Shown here: in pieces, positions 13,349-25,213 of the stretch
Layout: the number at the start of each line of letters is the position of its first letter
How positions within the stretch are numbered: position 1 is the first letter of the stretch
Assembly (NCBI GenBank): GCA_028023455.1
Contig: JAQFVV010012498.1
Span: 122,001-186,000 of the forward strand
Length of the DNA: 64,000 bases
Origin: Epiperipatus broadwayi
Taxonomy: Eukaryota; Onychophora; Udeonychophora; Euonychophora; Peripatidae
Reading direction: 5' to 3'
Notes under the pieces: model-generated
The model's database searches: none
Told to the model about the DNA's origin: nothing
The model's input: only the letters and a program-made list of their open reading frames with translations
Made by a program: the position numbers and the translations under genes

Positions 13349-14569
13349 CTGGAGAGGGGAAAACAATAAAAAAATAAACAATATATATAATATTTATTAT
13401 ACACATTTCCTAGTGACATTATCAACAAAAAGAAGCAATTCAAAATTTTTAAAGAATTAATATGCATGTTGTAGTTTTGATTTAAAAAATAACTGAAAAA
13501 AAAAAATTGTTAAAGAAATAGCGATAATAGAGTATTTATTGTTCTTGATTAAATAGTTATATATATAAAATCATGAATAATATATTTAGAAAATACTAGG
13601 AGAAGAAATTCTTTAAGGAAAGGTATTAAGAAAGTTTAAATAAATCTGTACTACAACGATCTACTTTTACAAATTGACCTAAATATATACATTTTATATA
13701 GGTAATAATAAATACTTATGTTAGTAAATAGCTATACTTATCTTACACATTTTTTTATTTGTTTGTTTATAAATTTAACAGATGAAAAGGTTTATTTCCA
13801 ATTGCACTTTGAAGCAAACTTATAAATATTAAAAATATATTCCAAGATTTAAAAAAAATTAATTTATTTCTGATAAACCTTATAAAATACTTTATTAATA
13901 ATAAAAAATAAAATTCTGATTTATTTATTTATATGCAATCGATTGTTTCAAATAATATTTGACTAAACTACAATAATTCATAGATAAAGACAAACAAATT
14001 AGATGAACAACTTTTGAATATGAATTTATAACTATTTTTTAAAGAATTATTTCATGATATTAAATGAAGATTAATAGCATTAAAAAAATTATTTTATTTA
14101 TTTAATTTAAAATTTAAACAGTACAATATTTTAATTCTTAATTTTTTATGTCTTTCAGATAGGGAATGAAAAAATAGCTAAAAACAAAATAGTTGGTAAC
14201 TCTTGATCTCAGCTTATGATTCAATTAAGTTGAAAAACAAAGTTATTTTTCTATAAATTTGTTTGTATGATATTAAAGAAATATTAATAAAATTAAAAAT
14301 GAGGGAATTTTTCCATGGAGGTTTGCAGTTATTTGATTGTAAATGTGTGTCTATACAAGAGTGGGATCTTTCTATTTACAGAAATTTTAATTAGAAAAAA
14401 AAAATAAAAGATGTAAACAAATAAAAATGTTTTTCATAAATTAATAAAAAAAATTATTCAGATTAGCTTGGAAAACACAATAACAATTCAATAACTAATA
14501 TATCTAATCAATCATCAAAAATGGAGGGGGAGGGAGAGTTTAATCCATTATGCTGTTTTTAAATATATT
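13349..14569. other. AT-rich intron, no gene seen
   Basis: Intron upstream (in transcription) of the 13.2-kb exon. I see only AT-rich sequence up to the left outer repeat of the composite element at 14570. Confidence 0.6.
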
Positions 14570-15199
14570 TAAATAATTCATAGATATAATATAATATATC
14601 TTTACATAACAGCAATAATATATATAATAATAATCGTACACATAAAAGCTCTTTTCAGCAAATATTAATTTTTCCTTTTTTCAATGTACTTCAACTAATT
14701 TACAATTATAATCTACATTGCATACTGAAAGAGTAAGCTCTGCTTTGCAGATCTTTGTTTCATCTTTTCTCACCTCTTTCCTGCCCTCATACCTTAGTTT
14801 AAACCCCAGTGTATCGTAGTGTGTCTGCACTGCGCTTATATGCTGAAAATCCCGCCCAATTTTAAACCACGAGGACAACGCTCATGTTATATATATTTGT
14901 ATAACTTATGCCCAGTATAAATAAATTGTTATAAATTATGTGTATGTATACATAGAGAGATTTATTTAAAAGTAGGTTATATAGATCGTAATTGTGCACA
15001 CACTGTGATACATTAATTTTCAAAACCTCAAATAATAATCATTTGTTATTTAAAATTATTTTGTTTGAATCTATTTACAAAAGATATTACCTTCGTAATA
15101 TTTGTTTTTGATTTAAAATAAAATTATATTAGTCTCATAAATAGATTCAAACATTGAAAATTAAAAGTAAAATAATTTTTAGATTTTAAAATCACACCA

Positions 15200-17660
15200 C
15201 ATATTTTCTGGTTTAAAATAAATGAGGGCTGGTAAGAAACAATAGCTTTAATTAATTAATGTTCTAGGAGCTTATCTAGAAAGACAGCAGATGTCCACTT
15301 AAGGTCATTTCTTTTTAATTAGCAAAAGTTTTTATTAAATCAAAGTTTTAATCCGAATGTCGACAGGGAAATTAACAATAGAAATTAATTAAAATTTTGT
15401 TGAATTCCTTTGGACATTCGGATGGATTTTGTTGCAGCTGATAAGATAGCAAATTTTGGAATATTTTTGTAATGCTCCAGGGCAGTTTTATTGTGTAATT
15501 CTGCTATATATAGAAGGGTTTTCTTGTTTGTCATTCTAAGATTTTTCTAGCATTCTGCCATTTTTATTCTAAGATTTATTCTAGCATTCTATTTTCTTGG
15601 CATTCTTTTCTAAGAATCCAAGTATTCTATATTCTGAGATTTTAATTGTTGCTGAGCTTTCTGACGTTCTAATTGCTACTTACCTGCAAACTTAAGTATT
15701 TGAAGCCGAGTTTTCATCTTCAAATAGATTTACCGTGTTCTAAAATATTGCTTTAAATATCTATGAAGCACCCACCTTTAAAATTGTAATCTTCAAAATG
15801 ACGGAGTAGAACCGGCAAGAAGGCTATTTTCCCCTCGGAAATGGCCAGCCGCTGCTCCATACCATCGATGCCGTCACATAGGAAACTCTAAAACTGCTAC
15901 TGCTGCTAAAATATGAACTATAACCAGAGTTTGTTGCAGAGTCGTATGAATGCTGCCGACAATCAATTTGGAAAAATATCTACCTGAAACTACCTGCAAA
16001 TGCTTCTAACGAGGTAACCCCAAAACTTAACCCAAGAGCTCTTGTGATTATTTCCTCTAATTAATAAGCTATAGCTATTTAAATTGTTTTCCATTTTACT
16101 TTACCTTACCATTGTTTCTTTCTTTAAAATGTTATAATGTAATAAATATTTCTCACTCTATCCTCAGGTTAATATTTTATATTTGTTAATCTGTTTCTTT
16201 TCTTTTATTATGATAATATGCCAGAATAGTCTTTGACCGAGTGAATTATTCCTTTTTATTTAAAGCAAGACGCCGCCATTAAGGCATTTTAAAATTATAA
16301 ATTGTTTTCCATTTTGTTATCTCGTGAATCACTCGTTCGAGGGCTATCTTACTCTGACTATTTTCTAGTTTAAAATCCACATGTTATCGATTTTAACCTA
16401 ATATTAGAATATGTGTGAGGTCAATGAGTAAATGTTTAACCAATGCATAATTGCGTAAATAAATTTATGCTTTCTTTTAAAACCCCGCAAACATGTATTC
16501 TCTCATTTTAAAATGTATATTTGTTTTGCTTTAATTTCAAAGCTTGTAATTTGAGGTCGAGAATGGGCGGACTTTCTTCAAATAATTATTTGGGGAATTG
16601 ATTGGGCATTTTCTTAATCTAAATAAATCCCTTTTTAGTATACTTTATATATTTTAGTCGAGTGTTGCTGGTAGTTGTACTGGGTGTCTTGAGACCGCTT
16701 TGCTTCTCCTAAAGGGCTTTAAATGGCTAAGACCATTTCTCCTTTCACTTTCTGCGGTTCCCAGTCAGAGTGTGTACTCAAATGTCACACCTGGGAATGC
16801 GACGCAGCTGTCACCCGGTCACTAAAATTTGGACGAGTCCAGACTTCGGCTGCTTGTGACACCACCTTCCTACAGACTTATGGCGAGACGCCCTCCGTAT
16901 TTAGCTCATATATCCATTATATAATTTTTACTTATTTATTATTTGCAAAGCTCCAATGATTTAAACGTATCACACCCTCCATCCTTTACATAAATTCCTC
17001 ACTAGCAACACCGACCTCCCAATATAACTTAATTATGTCTATAAATATAAATGCCTTGGTCATGTCCCCACCTTATAGATTAACAAGTATCAGTCCGTTC
17101 TATTCTCGAAATCAAGAAATGTTATATTAAACTTTAAATGTTGCAAAATATTTTATTAAACTCTTGATAATTTACTCACAGCGCCTCGCACATCTTCACA
17201 AGCTCTTTTAGGCACATTATCGTAATATTATATTAGCCCGAGGTATAGACAATGTATTTAACAACCTCCAAACGTAAATTGCCTGGAATGTTGTTTTAAC
17301 TACCGTTTAATAAGCGTCCCTGTCTAACATATGCAGACAGTGGGCGTTATATATATTTTGATATGTAAATAAATCTTTTAAAACCAATTTTGATCCTTTG
17401 TTTATTGATCCATATCACGGTCTCGGTCTATCTTTATAATTTCTTTTGTACCATCAATAGACGTTAGTTAGCAAACCCCCAGCTTATATCATCGTAGAGT
17501 CTTTTGTTTCTCCCTGACCACCAGGCACCGGTAAAGAAATTATTAGTAGCATCAGATGCATTATCACGTAGGTGGTGCCGTGGAATTTAGACTTTAGATT
17601 CGAACCTAGGATATCTAGAAGGCAACCCTCCTAGAGTGTTCAGTTTCATATTTGTAGTTT
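15200..17660 (+). other. GC-richer block with LTR-like signals (tentative LTR retroelement remnant)
   Basis: A TATA-like CTATATATAGAAGGG lies at about 15503-15517. It is followed by a T-rich run with repeated CATTCTAAGATTT and TAGCATTCT words (15534-15640), like an LTR promoter and R region. Poly(A)-signal-like AATAAA words occur at about 16140, 16460 and 17370. At about 17572 the sequence TGGTGCCGTG is complementary to the 3' end expected of a tRNA-His with CCA, as a primer-binding site would be, and GATTCGAACC follows 15-25 bases later. No matching second LTR, gag or pol frame was found, and the exact termini are unclear. Confidence 0.3.
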
Positions 17661-17704
17661 GAATTCTGCAGTGTATTAGTGAGATAGACGAATCTAACCA
17701 TTAC

Positions 17705-18140
17705 AATACATACTGACATCTATCACTTTTATATAAAATTAACTATAATCTATTAAAACCATACAATAGTTTTAAGGCATAAAAAAAAACCCTGTATAAA
17801 TGTATATTATATAATTTTCCATTCATTTATAATTAGCCAATTATTAGTTAAATTAGTTGGTGTTTTATATATGTTCATACAATTATTTTTGATATAATTT
17901 GAAGATTTATAAATTATATCAAAGAACCTAATAGAAGGAAAATATATGAAACCAATTAATTTAATTATAACAAAATAATTATATGAACTTATATAAAACA
18001 ATTAATTTAACTAATAATTGACTAATGATAAATGAATGGAAAATTAGTTTTTTTTTATGCCTTAAAAATATTGTATCGTTTTAATAGATTATAGTTAATT
18101 TTATATAAAAGAGATAGATGTCACTATGGATGCAATGTAG
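17705..18140. repeat. About 430-bp palindrome
   Basis: Arms of about 200 bp face each other across a loop of about 50 bp near 17905-17950. Clear matching words are TTTTATATAAAATTAACTAT with its complement, and TTCCATTCATTTAT with ATAAATGAATGGAA. The match continues outward to GATAGATGTCA. Imperfections are scattered, so this is a decayed foldback rather than an assembly mirror. Confidence 0.85.
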
Positions 18141-18289
18141 ATCATAATTGCAAATTAGTTAAAGCACACTGAAAAGGGCAAAGATTAATATTTGCCGAAA
18201 AGAATTTTTATGTGTACGATTATTATTATATATATTATTGCTGTTATGTAAATATATTTTATATTATATCATATGAATGATTTAACTAC

Positions 18290-21200
18290 ACAACAATATA
18301 ACAAAAAGGGAAAAAAATATATAGCAATAATTTAAATAAAAGGATGCATAGCATCTCTTCAACTTTAGATACAGCACAATGTAAAATTATTAGGTTCTAA
18401 ATAGCAATGAAACCAGGCATCCACACCTGTGTTTGCTATTTGGCTTTTTTTAAAGTTAGATTAATCTGATTTTGTTTATAGCCATAACATTTTTTTATAC
18501 TCTTATTCTCTGCTATTTAAGTGAATAACTTAAAACTTTCAATATCATAAGATTTTGAGCCTATGCTGATTTATTAGTACAGTTACAATATATTTTAGTG
18601 ATATTAGTTATAAGCTACTGCTGGCATCTTTGATCTTTTGATAACACAGATACAATGAAAATAAATGCCTTTTAGAGAAACCAAATACTGTGATCTTATT
18701 TTACTGCTATTTCATGCATAATGTTTTGTATTAAAATTATTGTTATAGTATATATAGTCGGGAAAAAAAAAGGCATTATTATCTAAATAAAATAAATTGT
18801 TAAGTCTGAAGTCGTTATTGATTTTCACTATCTTTTTGTCAAGAATAAAATGGAATACACTGGATTTCTAAATACTCTAAACTTGGACTACTTAGAAATA
18901 AATAGCAAAAATTAATATTGTTACTGCAGCAAAATTACACTTAACTAGACAACTGACTACTATGGGATTACAGATAAGTTACGATATTCAATCACTGTTG
19001 GTGATAATTTAACATAGCTTGTTGTTCTATTAATTTATTTTACTTTTGTATTCCATTTTTCAAGCATCTGATATTTAGAACTCACAAGATGAAAAATATA
19101 GTAGCAGTGCATATTTTAATCTTCATTTCTTAAAAATAATAAAATTTTCTAAAGAAAAAAGCAATAAATTTTTGTATATACGTTCAAGATAAATTCATTT
19201 CAAAAATATTATCTGATTAGTTTATAACCACATATAATCTACCAAATGATAGATTTATGTGTTCATTCAGATACATTATCTCTCCCTTTTCTGGCACTGT
19301 TTCAATTTTTTATAACTTTCTTATTCTAAATATCAATTTAGTTTTTCATTAAAACAAATATTTTCTATAATACAATAGTTCTTAATGTTTTCCAAAGAAA
19401 ATACAAGTCATTTACATTGACTACCACATATTCTAATAAATTTTAAAACTGAGATAAGTAAACGACAGTTTTCCAAAATCACATTGTTGTTTGTAATTAA
19501 TTTACTATTTCTATTAAAATTAATTGTTAAAATCCTATGGCTAAAGTTTTACACTTCTGTAATAAGCAACTTGCATCTCTGGGATGATCCAAATTAATTA
19601 AAAATTATTGCATCAACATATTTGTCATAATTTATCTATATACTTAAATAATAAACTGCTCCTTCTTATCTTTTACAATTTCTCTTTAATTGTAATTTTA
19701 TTTATATTTTGCTTTTATCTCTAAGTCAACGTCTTGAAACCCACTAAACATTTTTTTCTGCAAGTCATCATATATTATTAGTAATAATAATAATTATAAT
19801 TCTGGGTTATTCAAACTGGTATATAGCTAGATTTATTTTTTATATCAGTTTTGACAATTTCAAAATTAATCATATCAAATTAAATAAAAAAATGTGTGCA
19901 TAAATGAAAAAATAAATTCAGTAACTATCTCAATATTTTTAAATTTTGTTTCTAAGTCATTTCTATTAGCAACATCTAAATACTGTTTTATAAAGAATAC
20001 TTTGACAATAACAATAATATGATCAGTAAGTCAATTTTATTTTAGAATTGGGTCCAAATGACTGATTTTCTTTTAAAAAAATTCAAATACAAGATAAATT
20101 TTACAGTTCTTTTTAAAAGTAAAAATAAATTCTATGAGTTTAGATATATCTTAATGATATAAAGGTTTTATTAGATTTAGTGACATTGCTTTCATTTTTG
20201 AAATGTAAAAAAGAAATAGTATTAGAAGAGTGAAAAGGAGTGATACATTAATGACATAATTACTTGGTAGTAATACTATGTTGCTTAGGTAATTTAATAT
20301 ATCCTTGAGTGGAGAATTTAATAAACATACATATAGGTGTGTAATAAGATTATGAATTACAAATAAAATTTTAAAAATAATAAAATATCCTAGTAAGTTA
20401 TTCAAAGTTTTAAAAAAGCAAAATAAAAATTAAAAAAAGATATAAAATGGTCATGGAAAAAAAAATCAAATTATAATAAAAGAGAGAGAGATAGAGAAGA
20501 ATAGAAAATGGAATCATCATTTGAAGTTTGCAACTTCATAAAATTAATTAAGACATTTTATACTATACATTATTTTTTTATTAAAAGCTTCAAAAAGTAA
20601 TATTTTTAAAATATTAAGAAAACATTTAATTCAACTTCTCATATTAGTTCATTACAACATGCAGCCAGAAGTTTTGAATTACTATTAAAAGTCAATAACT
20701 GTTACCATATTTCTTGGTAAACAATGAATCTTATAACTACAAATTCTTCTTATTCTATGAAGTCAATGAACAGAAACTATTGTCAGACTATGAAGGCATT
20801 ATCTAATGTCTATTCAATACTTTTGGAATGAAGGTGAATGTCATTATCAGGTAAGAAAAATGATTACTATAGAATTAGTTTATTTATTAGTTGTTGTACT
20901 GATAAATTCCACATTCCTTTGCTTTTCCCCCCCATATTCAAAAAATTGTAATACATAAAAATTTTCTTTTTAAAAATGGGAAATAATGTTAATGATAATA
21001 AATAATAATATTCATTAAAAATTTATTTATTTAGTTTTCATTTCAGATTGATACAATAACAGTAAAGCATCTCCAGTGCATATCATGCATGAAATAGTCT
21101 AGAACAGTGGCTTTTAATCTTTTTGCTGTAATTACAATACTGTTTTAATTTCCAAAATATGCCTTTGCATCTACTGAACTAAGCAGCTAGTGCTTTTACA

Positions 21201-22310
21201 GTAAAAACAAATTAGTAGAAACATCTATTTTTACTGACTAGCATATTCTAACTAATTTTAAGATTATAATAAGATAAATGGATAGTTTTCATAAATCCTT
21301 GGATGTACACTTAATTTTCTACTTCTATTTTAAATGAAATCATAAAATTTCTCTTAATGATATCCCAAATAGCTAGAAAAAGTATCTCACATTCCTGAAG
21401 ATATAATTAGCCCAAGTTTTTTTTTTTTTAAAAAAATATTAATAATCAAACTGTTTATTGCTCAGAATTTCACAACAAGTTTGAGCAGCGAAGAACTCTA
21501 AAACACACAATTCTATTACTGCACTAAACAATGCACAACAAAAGAAAAAAATGAGACTTAATTTGCTCCACAAAGAGATTATTTCTAATAGATTATATTC
21601 TACAACTGTAATAATAATTTTTATACATAAAACAAATAATTATAATGTAATAATAATAATTTTAGAACTAGATTTTGAAAAAAATTAGCATAGTACTTTA
21701 AGATTTATTTATTATTACTGTTTTCAATTTTGCACTTTTACCTAAAATAGTTTTGTTTTTGATATTATACAGCTACTTTTGAGGATCTCCTATACGTATT
21801 TTGAAAATCAAAAACTATCACAATGTACAGTATATATGTATATAAAATTAGATTTTAAAAGATTTATGTTTCAGAAAATGACAATAGAAATTAGAACACG
21901 TATAATAAAATAGAGCAAATAAAAAATATCTTTTCAAATAATTTCCAATAAGAAAATTATCCAAAGCTAAAGTAGAAATAAGGTTATGATTATTTGATCT
22001 ATAATTAAAAATAAAATAGATGAAAATATTAAATTAATTGAATCAATATATAAAGTGACTGCAGAGATATATAATAGAAAGGGTATCTACGATTTGTACT
22101 ATAAAAAGATAAATTCATTTAGATGAATTAAAACAAAATATTTCCATAAAACATAAATATAAATTGAAATAATCATATCTTTAACACACTGGAAGTGTAT
22201 CTCCCTCTAAATTATGTTTATACATAGCTCAAGAGAGGTTACAGTTACTTACATTTCAATTTCATATGCATTAAAGCTATGACTATTTATATTTACTAAA
22301 AACTAATGTG
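18290..22310. other. AT-rich intron, no gene seen
   Basis: Unique-looking AT-rich sequence with a T12 run near 21418-21429. No splice-bounded coding block was recognised. Confidence 0.6.
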
Positions 22311-22770
22311 CTGCCTTTATCCTCTGAATATATAGTGATTTTAGAATACTTTGTATTATACATAAATCAGGTTAATATATAAAATTTATGTTCTCTGCAT
22401 TATAACACATCAATACCATCAGAACTAAGAAAATAGTTGGTATCATTCTATTCTTTTTGTTTATTGATAAATGATTTTTAGTTTCATATATGTTAAAGTT
22501 AATTACTTATATTTACATTTATTAAAAATTAATGTTTCATTTATTATTTAGGCAAATGAGATGCTGCCTTTACTCTCTGAATGTTTAATAGTAATTTCAG
22601 AATAGTTTATGCCATACATAAATCAGACTAATATCCAGAATTCCCATTATGAGAGTTAAAAGAAAAATAAAATCATTCCATTCTTTTTCTTTATTGACAC
22701 AGATAATTCTTAATTTATATATATCTCATTAGGAGTACAGTTATTTCTGTTTCAATTTTATTAAACATAA
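22311..22770. repeat. Diverged tandem duplication of about 253 bp
   Basis: CTGCCTTTA-C/T-CCTCTGAAT-like sequence at 22311 recurs at 22564, and the similarity continues through CATACATAAATCAG and CATTCTATTCTTTTT versus CATTCCATTCTTTTT. The copies differ substantially, so the duplication is old. Confidence 0.6.
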
Positions 22771-22774
22771 ATAG

Positions 22775-23470
22775 TAAACATTAGATACAAGAATTGCAAA
22801 AGCTATAAATATAAGTCAAAAATGTGAAAGCAAAGGAAGTCAATAAAATTGGACATAATCCTATAAAATAAAATAAATAATTAAATTGCTTGAGAATTTG
22901 TAAAAGTTTCAAGTGATGGAAGTGTCAGAATTGGAAATGATTCAATCACATTATGCTTGCAGATACTGGCATTCTGCATTTAAACCATGGAGGCTATTAA
23001 TCCTATGATACAAGATTTTAAACTATTTATTAACTATATTTTCTGTAGGAAAAAGATAGAAACATATAATTAAATAAAAATTAACTTTTAAGACACTTGA
23101 TGATTATGTAAAATGGTTCAAACAAACGGGGTAATCAAGAATGAAAATGACAATTTAATCAGAGATCACATATAAGTAGCATAAATCACCACCTTTTACT
23201 TAAAGAAGCAAAGAAGAGAATGTGAGAATAAATAATTCAGAGAACATAAAAAGTTATTGGGGTTTTCAGTTTAGTTAATATGTAATTCAGAATTGAAATT
23301 AATTATAACAACAAAAAAATATATGGACAATGTATAAACTATTTATTAATGCTATCAAAATGTTTTCCATAAAATATATATATATATACATTTTTCTTAT
23401 ATATATAAAATAAATAAAATTTTAAACTTCTAATACTACTGGCAACAAGTTTCAGTGATATGTATTTGTT
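22775..23470. other. AT-rich intron, nothing recognised
   Basis: AT-rich sequence with a short (TA)n at 23378-23390 just before the foldback element. Confidence 0.5.
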
Positions 23471-23816
23471 ATTAAAACAGGCAAAACTCTCCACACAGTA
23501 GTGCCACTCGGTGCAAGCCAGAGTAATCAATAGATGACAGAAGGCTTGTGCATAAAATCCTTATCTAGTACCTACTCATCCAAATATCTAGAGTAGGCCC
23601 TGGCATCCATTGATTACTCTGGCTTGCACTGAGTGGTACTACTCTATGGAGAGTTTTGCCTCGGATGAGTAGGCATTAGAGATTTTATGCACAAGACTTC
23701 TGGCATCTATTGATTACTCTGGCTTGCACTGAGTGGCACTACTGCATAGTGAGTTTTACCTATTTTAATAACAGTTGTGAGCAAGCATAAGAAATGGTGA
23801 TCATGTCATGTATTTT
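23471..23816. mobile_element. Foldback element, copy 1
   Basis: A forward arm starting AAAACAGGCAAAACTCT at about 23476 is followed by two reverse arms, each containing GATTACTCTGGCTTGCACTG and ending in GAGTTTT. The outer right part is TTTTAATAACAGTTGTGAGC followed by CATAAGAAATGGTGATCATG, the same outer sequence as the 38.0-38.3-kb copy. One forward and two reverse arms imply an internal duplication of one arm. No coding capacity. Confidence 0.8.
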
Positions 23817-24404
23817 GTTGTTAAGTTAAGTTAAAATTTCACTTTCACGTATGAAAAATTATTGTGACTTATGATATTTTAGCAAATATTTTCTTGCCAT
23901 TTTAACTATACTAAAATTTCAGTTACAATTGATGTGGAAAAAAATAAAAGTTTCTTCTAAATTAACTTCTCTACTATATTAACATTAAGATTTTGTGAAC
24001 ACTGCATATAAATTGATTTTGATATATATATTTTTAGCATTGTCATCAACTAATTTTTTAAAAAAAGTAAAAAATTTTCTAATTTCCATGCAGTATTTGA
24101 GAAAAAATATATATTTTGGGGGAAAAAAATCTATTTTATTTATTCCTAATCATAAGAACATTTTTTCATGACTGAACTGTGATCATATTCCTATTTAAAA
24201 ATAACTATGGTAATGTACTTCTTTTAGTTATTTAAAAATTGAAAGTTAAAAATTCCGAAGTCTTAAATAAATAACACTTAAATCTCCTATTTCTGTTTAT
24301 AACCAATAAATATGGTAATGATTTATTTTCAGAATCTTCTGGCTTACATATTCTCAAGACACCTCCTTTCAATCTCCTCATATAGGAAAGCAAGGTTAAC
24401 TTAC
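23817..24404. other. AT-rich intron, nothing recognised
   Basis: AT-rich intron directly downstream (in transcription) of the acidic exon. Confidence 0.5.
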
Positions 24405-24509
24405 TGTGTAGTGGGATCTGAAATAGCATCAGAAAGGTCATCAAAATCATCAAGAGGCTCTTCTATGGCATCCTCATAAAGATTGAAGCTGCTGAGCGCA
24501 TGCACGACA
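24405..24509 (-). CDS. FRMD4-like acidic 35-codon exon inserted in FERM C-lobe (possible cassette exon)
   Basis: The exon is exactly 105 nt, with acceptor TGTCCCCGCAG and donor CA|GTAAGT, both close to consensus. Phase matches on each side (enters after CG, leaves with CA), so inclusion or skipping keeps the frame. It reads V-V-H-A-L-S-S-F-N-L-Y-E-D-A-I-E-E-P-L-D and then D-F-D-D-L-S-D-A-I-S-D-P-T-T. It has ten Asp/Glu and no Lys or Arg. The insertion falls between VHDPKR and VSVSRRTF, which are adjacent in vertebrate FRMD4A/B as I remember them. It may be a regulated cassette exon or a constitutive insertion in this lineage. Local GC is above that of the surrounding intron, as in the other exons. 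No transcript evidence is available, so use of the exon is inferred from splice sites, phase and openness. Confidence 0.72.
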
Positions 24510-25105
24510 CTGCGGGGACATACATAAAATGGGGTAAGCAGACAAAGAAACACATAAAGAAGCAAGCAAAAAAAAAAAGACACATACACAAAAGAAAAAA
24601 ATAATTAAAAATCTAAAAGCAAAAGAAACTAAAGGATTACAAGGTATTTGAAGATAAATTTTTATACTGTATTAATAAAAAATATCAATATGACTATCTA
24701 AGTAATATTGAATTTTTCATTTTTAAAAAAAAATCTTATGTATATTAAAAACTTTAATTATGAAAAATTAATAAACATATATAAAAATAACTATGAAATT
24801 CAAAATTTATTATCAAAGAGAAGATATGAAAGAAGGTATCTAAATAGAATATGAATATCATGAATAAAAAAATTCTGATTATACATATAAATATTAGAAT
24901 GTATATAAATACATACATGTGTGCATATATATATATGGCTTCAGATAATACTTGTTAAAATAATACATTTAAATTTTTCTGTGTATATTATATATATTAG
25001 ATGATTTATTATACTATAGAAATTATACAAAAAAAATTATAAAGCAATTTTTTTTTTAAAAAAATTTACTTTATCTCAACTTCAAAAGCCTGGAATTTTT
25101 TAAGT
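24510..25105. other. AT-rich intron, nothing recognised
   Basis: AT-rich intron upstream of the acidic exon's acceptor; includes (TA)n near 24928. Confidence 0.5.
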
Positions 25106-25213
25106 TTTTTTTTTTCCATATGTCATAGCATCGGCCAGGACGCGAACCCACAACCGTCGGCAACCAACTACTTGCTTGCAAGACGGTTTCGGGTGACCTC
25201 TCCGCTAAATCCC
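25106..25213 (-). mobile_element. tRNA-derived retroposon (SINE head or tRNA retropseudogene)
   Basis: On the minus strand there is a box-A-like TAGCGGAGAGG (25197-25207) and a box-B-like GGTTCGCGTCC (25138-25148), spaced as in a tRNA with a long variable arm. An AACCGTC/GACGGTT stem lies between them. After the tRNA-like part come a short linker and an A11 tract (25106-25116 as T on the plus strand), as in a retroposed copy. The acceptor stem does not pair properly, so it is not an intact tRNA gene. Confidence 0.65.

Larger units (their letters stand above)
14570..18285. mobile_element. Composite element bounded by about 150-bp inverted repeats, unclassified
   Basis: Bases 14570-14728 and 18128-18285 are inverted copies of one another, roughly 85 percent alike by eye. 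Shared words include ATGTGTACGATTATTATTAT, ATTATTGCTGTTATGTAAA and GCAATGTAGAT (as read from the right copy). The interior differs sharply from the flanks: a GC-richer block at about 15200-17660, then a palindrome at 17705-18140 whose right arm abuts the right outer repeat. A smaller inverted pair lies at about 15055-15180. I find no transposase or polymerase frame. It could be a nested set of insertions rather than one mobile unit. Confidence 0.5.

Noticed and set aside
14681-14878. 65-codon minus-strand frame at the left outer repeat of the composite element
   Set aside because: Half of it lies in the inverted repeat, and the right-hand copy does not keep the frame.
25126-25213. Intact tRNA gene
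   Set aside because: Box A and box B are present, but the acceptor stem does not pair and an A tail follows, so a retroposed copy is more likely.
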